Below, piece by piece: positions 60,475 through 64,000 of a stretch of DNA of 64,000 nt. The position numbers and the translations under genes were made by a program. Under the pieces are notes generated by a model that ran no database searches, was not told the DNA's origin, and saw only the letters and a list, made by a program, of their open reading frames with translations. Numbering within the stretch: position 1 is the first letter of the stretch; each line of letters begins with the position of its first letter. Origin of the DNA: Tausonia pullulans (taxonomy: Eukaryota; Basidiomycota; Tremellomycetes; Cystofilobasidiales; Mrakiaceae); NCBI GenBank assembly GCA_951802195.1, contig OX637626.1, forward strand, positions 1,393,760 through 1,457,759. Reading direction: 5' to 3'.

Positions 60475-60800
60475 TTGCGTGGTGAGACCGAGACGATCGA
60501 ATAAAGGACGCACGGATGGCCGTCGCGGCAGCCAGCCCGGCGTAGCCGCCTGGTTGCAGCCGAGCAAGTGATCTTCAGAGGAAGGGGAATGAACTCGGAC
60601 TCACCAGAGCCCACGACGATGTGCACGCCGTCTCCGAGCCGAGATGAGCCATCGAGGAGGCTGAACCGATCCCTCGCATCTTGAACGACTCGGACAGCTG
60701 TTGGGTCTCGAGCTTGAGAAAGACGATATGGCCAGTAGCGTCCGAGAGAGGAAGAGAACATGAACGAGGGGCGTGCAAACGTGCAGCGGAACGGGAGTGG
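60475..60800 (-). pseudogene. Serine/threonine dehydratase gene fragment
   Basis: PLP-dependent serine/threonine ammonia-lyase remnant. SLPLSDATGHIVFLKLE and ETQQLSESFKMRGIG match the start of the family, including the PLP-binding Lys in SxSFKxRG. After a frame change, DGVHIVVGSG joins across a 55-nt intron (60550-60604) to GYAGLAAATAIRAS, matching the SGGNAGLAAA motif, here with Tyr in place of the usual Asn. About 110 of the expected 320 or more residues are present; similarity stops near 60475, a few hundred bases from the LTR-like repeat. The internal frameshift and truncation indicate a pseudogene. Confidence 0.7.
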
Positions 60801-61190
60801 ATGGGTAGAGACCGTCATGCGAGGGCTGGAGGAGGAGGTGAGAGAGAGGTTGGTATCGAGGGGTAGGCGACCTGTCGTTGAGGTCGGTGCAGGTCGGCGC
60901 ACAGGCGACCGCGGTAAGCTGATAAAGGTCTCCGAGGCGACAGCAGTCAGTTCAGGGCAGGTGAGCCAGGCTGCTGGACACCTGTAGACCTCACCTTCCC
61001 GCCTAGTCTACTTTGACCCCAAACATGAGCCTGGTTGGGACGACCTTGGGCGGGTCGACGTTGACGGACGTTGCGGCCATCCAGGATTTAGATACGTCGG
61101 AGAACCCCGGTTGAAGGGGCGCGCCCAACGGCCGGTCACCCACGTCGACTTCTCCCCCAATTCCAACCGCCTGCTTATCACTGTTGGAAC
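60801..61190. other. Upstream region of the Zn2Cys6 regulator
   Basis: May contain the degenerate N-terminal end of the dehydratase fragment on the minus strand, and the regulator's promoter. No other gene seen. Confidence 0.45.
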
Positions 61191-63523
61191 ATGCCAGCGG
61201 ATCCCTCTGCGCTGTCCTCGGCTGCTGGGCCCTCGTCTGGGTCGAAGAAGGGTCTCGGGGCCGTGATCTCGGCGTCGGCCTGCCAAGCGTGAGTTCCCTT
61301 CCCTCGGCCTTCCTCGACTGAGCTACGCTGAACCTGCATCCTGGCACTCGTGTACGGCGGGTTGAGGCAGGTGCAGGAAGGCCAAGACGCGCTGCAACAA
61401 GGCCAGGCCTGTATGCTCAAATTGCTGCGACACCGGCAGGAGCTGCCAATACGGGACGGACGGGCGCAGGTCCGTCTTCCTCTCCAGTCCCTCATCCGCC
61501 TGCCGTCCTTTGGCTCTTGAGCTAACCCTGCAAACGATGCGCCATGCCAGTCTTAGAGGCAGCGTGGTTTCGGTTATCTCCTTGCAAGCCCGTATTACTG
61601 AGCTGGAGGCTCAACTGGAGGTCGCGACGAGTCTGCCGTCCAGAGGATCCCAGCGGCTCAACTCGCTTCGTCATACGTCCTCCGTCCTAGCCAGCACCAG
61701 GTGGCTCCCCGGAGGATCCCTCTCGCTGTCTTCGAGCGGCGCTCTGAGGTACCTCGACTCGACATCCTCCTTCTTCCGGACCAATCCCGTTGACGCTCGC
61801 AACTCTTCGGCGCCTTCGACTCCCTCTCGCGATCTCACGGCTGGCGGCATCTCCCTTGACTACCTGCCTCTTCCCCTCGATTCTCAACTCCACCAGCTCG
61901 TGTTGGATCTTGCCTTCTCCAGAATGCTCAGCTACTGCGGCTTTGTGCGAGAATTTCCCTTCAGGAGGGACCTGGCCGCGTCTCCCCTTCGACGGACCGC
62001 CAACTTCTCCCCCTTCCTGCACCTCGCCTGCCTCGCTCATGGGGCACGATATCTGCCCCAGGACCTGCAACACCTCATCTGTGCACCCGGAGAGTCGTCC
62101 AACGATCGAGGTCAGATCTTCGCTAGCGCCGCAAAGGGTATGGTGGAAAAAGAAGCTGCAAGTCCAGACTTTTCCTTCCTCCGCGGGCTCCTGGTCCTGT
62201 CTGCGTTCATGGTCGGCATGGGACAGGAGTAAGTCGACTTGCCACTTCGCCGGTAGCAGCGTCTCGGACCAGAAGTGACTCGCACTCCGCTTCTCCTCCT
62301 TCCAGTCGTCTTGCCGTCATGTACCAGGGCCTGGCTACTGTCATTGCTAGAGACTGTACGTCTGTTGCAAGAGTCGCCCCTCTGCCAGTCTGCTTGCTGA
62401 CGGCCTTCGGCGATTGTCCAGTCCGCCTTCACCTCGCTTATGAACCCGCCCCGAACGACCCTGGCCTGCCGAAAGACTGGCGGACGATCCTCGACGACCG
62501 CCGGCAGCTCTTCGTAACCCTTAGTTGCGTTGACGTCCAGTGGAGCTCGTACCTCGGACGCGAGTCGAGCATCCCTCGAACACACGTCACTCAGCCGCTC
62601 CCGCCCATCCCGCAAAACCCCTTCGACCTATCGTTGGTCGAGCTAGCGCTCGCGTACCACGCCAGGTTGGCGGTCGTCGCCTCGTTCGCCATCGAGGAAG
62701 TGTACAACGATCAGTTCAGCGATGTTGACGCGCACATCCAGTCCGTCTTGGGCTACCTCGAGGAACTCGCGCAATGGTTCGTCCCAGCCCGGCCGGATCT
62801 TTTCGTCGCAGATAGAACTGACACCTGACGTCGCTCTGCTAGGTTTCACACAATCCCGGAGCCGCTGCAGCTTGAGTCTGATCGCGCGGTGATCCTGGCC
62901 GAACCTCAGTCAGGTCCCCTGAGCGCCTTGCGCCTCCTCAACCGACCGACTGACACGCCTCCTCGTTTTCCTCCTCCTCGCAGCATCACCACCCTCGTCA
63001 TGTTCTTCCACGCCGTCCGGATCCTCCTCTGCCGGCCCTTCATTGGGACGGTCCAGACGCACCGCTCAATCGACACCATCCGTAGAATCTGCAAGGGCTC
63101 GGCCTGGGAGATCGTGCGCATCGTGAGTTGGTTCTCAGCCATCCTTGCGCTCATCTTCTTCAGAACGCGACGTTGACGCACTCGATCTGGTCCTTGCTTG
63201 CACAGACGAGACTTCGATGCTCCGCATCGGGCTCGTCCCACGGTGCCTTGACGAACCAGGAGAACGTTTTCATCGCCGGCAGCATCCTCGTTCTCGTCGC
63301 CAGCGGCCACTTTCCAGACAGCGACGAAAATCTGTCGCACCCTGTCACTCTTTCCGAAGAGGCCGCAAGATCTTTAGAGAATCAGACCCCTACGGAGTCG
63401 GCGCTCGCGGCGCTCAAGGACCTATGCGGCTTCCTGCGGGACTTCGGAGAGGACGTCTGGCCGAACGCCCTACAGTCCGCGCAGACACTGGAAAAGGTTT
63501 GGGCGGAATTCACCCGATCGTGA
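61191..63523 (+). CDS. Zn2Cys6 fungal transcription factor
   Basis: Gal4-type zinc-cluster regulator. Start MPADPSALSSAAGPSSGS (61191). The zinc cluster spans exons 1 and 2: SACQA joins CRKAKTRCNKARPVC and SNCCDTGRSCQYG, giving six Cys with C-x2-C-x6-C-x5-C-x2-C spacing. AG plus A splicing continues RRGSVVSVISLQARITELEA, a coiled-coil dimerisation segment. The middle homology region (fungal-specific transcription factor domain) has LVLDLAFSRMLSYCGFVREF, FLRGLLVLSAFMVGMGQE, AVMYQGLATVIARD, RLHLAYEPAP, FVTLSCVDVQWSSYLGRESS, TTLVMFFHAVRILLCRPFIG and SAWEIVRI. Last exon ends at 63521-63523. About 650 residues, normal for the class. As the only regulator near the transporter/oxygenase/nitrilase genes it is a candidate pathway-specific activator; that is inference from position. 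Confidence 0.87.
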
Positions 63524-63754
63524 CCGTCTTCTACTCAAATGGTAAGAGTCGCATGATGCTTTCGCCTCCCTAGTCGGGCCCTAAACAACTCGACGCCGGT
63601 ACCTTTGCTCGTCGACACCTACATTGCCCAGGCGAAAACCCACCGGGGCCTCAACTTTTGAGGGATCATCGAGGTCGCACCGACTACCAGGGATCTCGCT
63701 CGCGAGTGCGACAACGAGCGCACCAACGGAACGGTACGGAGCAAGCTGCAACGG
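63524..63754. other. 3' region of regulator gene
   Basis: Short unassigned stretch between the transcription factor stop and the minisatellite. Nothing recognised. Confidence 0.5.
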
Positions 63755-64000
63755 CAGGTTGGGTCGGTAGGTTGGGTCGGTAGGTTGGGTCGGTTGGGTC
63801 GGTAGGTTGGGTCGGTAGGTTGGGTCGGTAGGTTGGGTCGGTAGGTTGGGTCGGTAGGTTGGGTCGGTAGGTTGGGTCGGTAGGTTGGGTCGGTAGGTTG
63901 GGTCGGTAGGTTGGGTCGGTAGGTTGGGTCGGTAGGTTGGGTCGGTAGGTTGGGTCGGTAGGTTGGGTCGGTAGGTTGGGTCGGTAGGTTGGGTCGGTAG
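63755..64000 (+). repeat. 13-bp minisatellite, runs off the window
   Basis: Head-to-tail copies of GGGTCGGTAGGTT, about 18-19 units, almost perfect, with one shortened unit (GGGTCGGTT) near 63788. The array is still continuing at base 64000. Strongly G-rich on the + strand. Confidence 0.97.

Noticed and set aside
63755-64000. CRISPR-like array
   Set aside because: Units are contiguous 13-bp repeats without spacers, in a eukaryotic genome; it is a minisatellite.
63755-64000. Canonical telomere
   Set aside because: The unit is not TTAGGG or a near variant and the window edge is not evidence of a chromosome end; kept only as an open possibility in the findings.

Overview
The window is nuclear DNA of a fungus, most likely a GC-rich basidiomycete yeast (Pucciniomycotina/Microbotryomycetes type such as Rhodotorula or Sporobolomyces; the lineage is an inference). 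Genes are tightly packed and broken by many short introns, roughly 50-110 nt, with GTGAGT-like donors, CTGAC-like branch sites and CAG/TAG acceptors. Nearly every protein assigned is a eukaryotic housekeeping or fungal family. No rRNA, tRNA, CRISPR array or bacterial operon was recognised. A 200-base run of N (44154-44353) marks an assembly gap.

Layout. 0-14 kb: COP9 signalosome subunit CSN4 (5' end outside the window), SVF1, farnesyltransferase beta subunit RAM1, TFIIIB subunit BRF1, an orphan gene and a cupin with a likely mitochondrial presequence. 15-20 kb: a divergent pair of secretory-pathway glycosyltransferases (GT61 and an O-fucosyltransferase-like protein). 21-32 kb: vacuolar aspartic protease PEP4, mitochondrial HSP78, an EI24-family membrane protein and a tail-anchored orphan. 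32.6-37 kb: a decayed Ty1/copia element with one recognisable LTR, next to a truncated ferritin-like (Rds1-type) pseudogene. 37-51.8 kb: ceramide synthase LAG1, AP-1 sigma, BFR1, MDM10 (cut by the gap), kynurenine aminotransferase BNA3 and verprolin VRP1. 51.9-63.5 kb: an accessory stretch with an MFS transporter of the vitamin/organic-anion symporter type, a 2-oxoglutarate/Fe(II) oxygenase, a secreted nitrilase, a copy of the repeat seen at 35.7 kb, a fragment of a serine/threonine dehydratase gene and a Zn2Cys6 transcription factor. The window ends inside a 13-bp minisatellite.

Most neighbours are functionally unrelated, as usual for fungal chromosomes. The best candidate for a functional group is the 51.9-63.5 kb stretch: secreted nitrilase, importer, dioxygenase and pathway-type regulator look like a small nitrogen/carbon scavenging cluster. 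The divergent glycosyltransferase pair is a second candidate. Other points of note are two microexons (6 nt in VRP1, 16 nt in the cupin gene, the latter carrying a metal-ligand motif) and a composite repeat shared by two loci that each sit beside a truncated gene.
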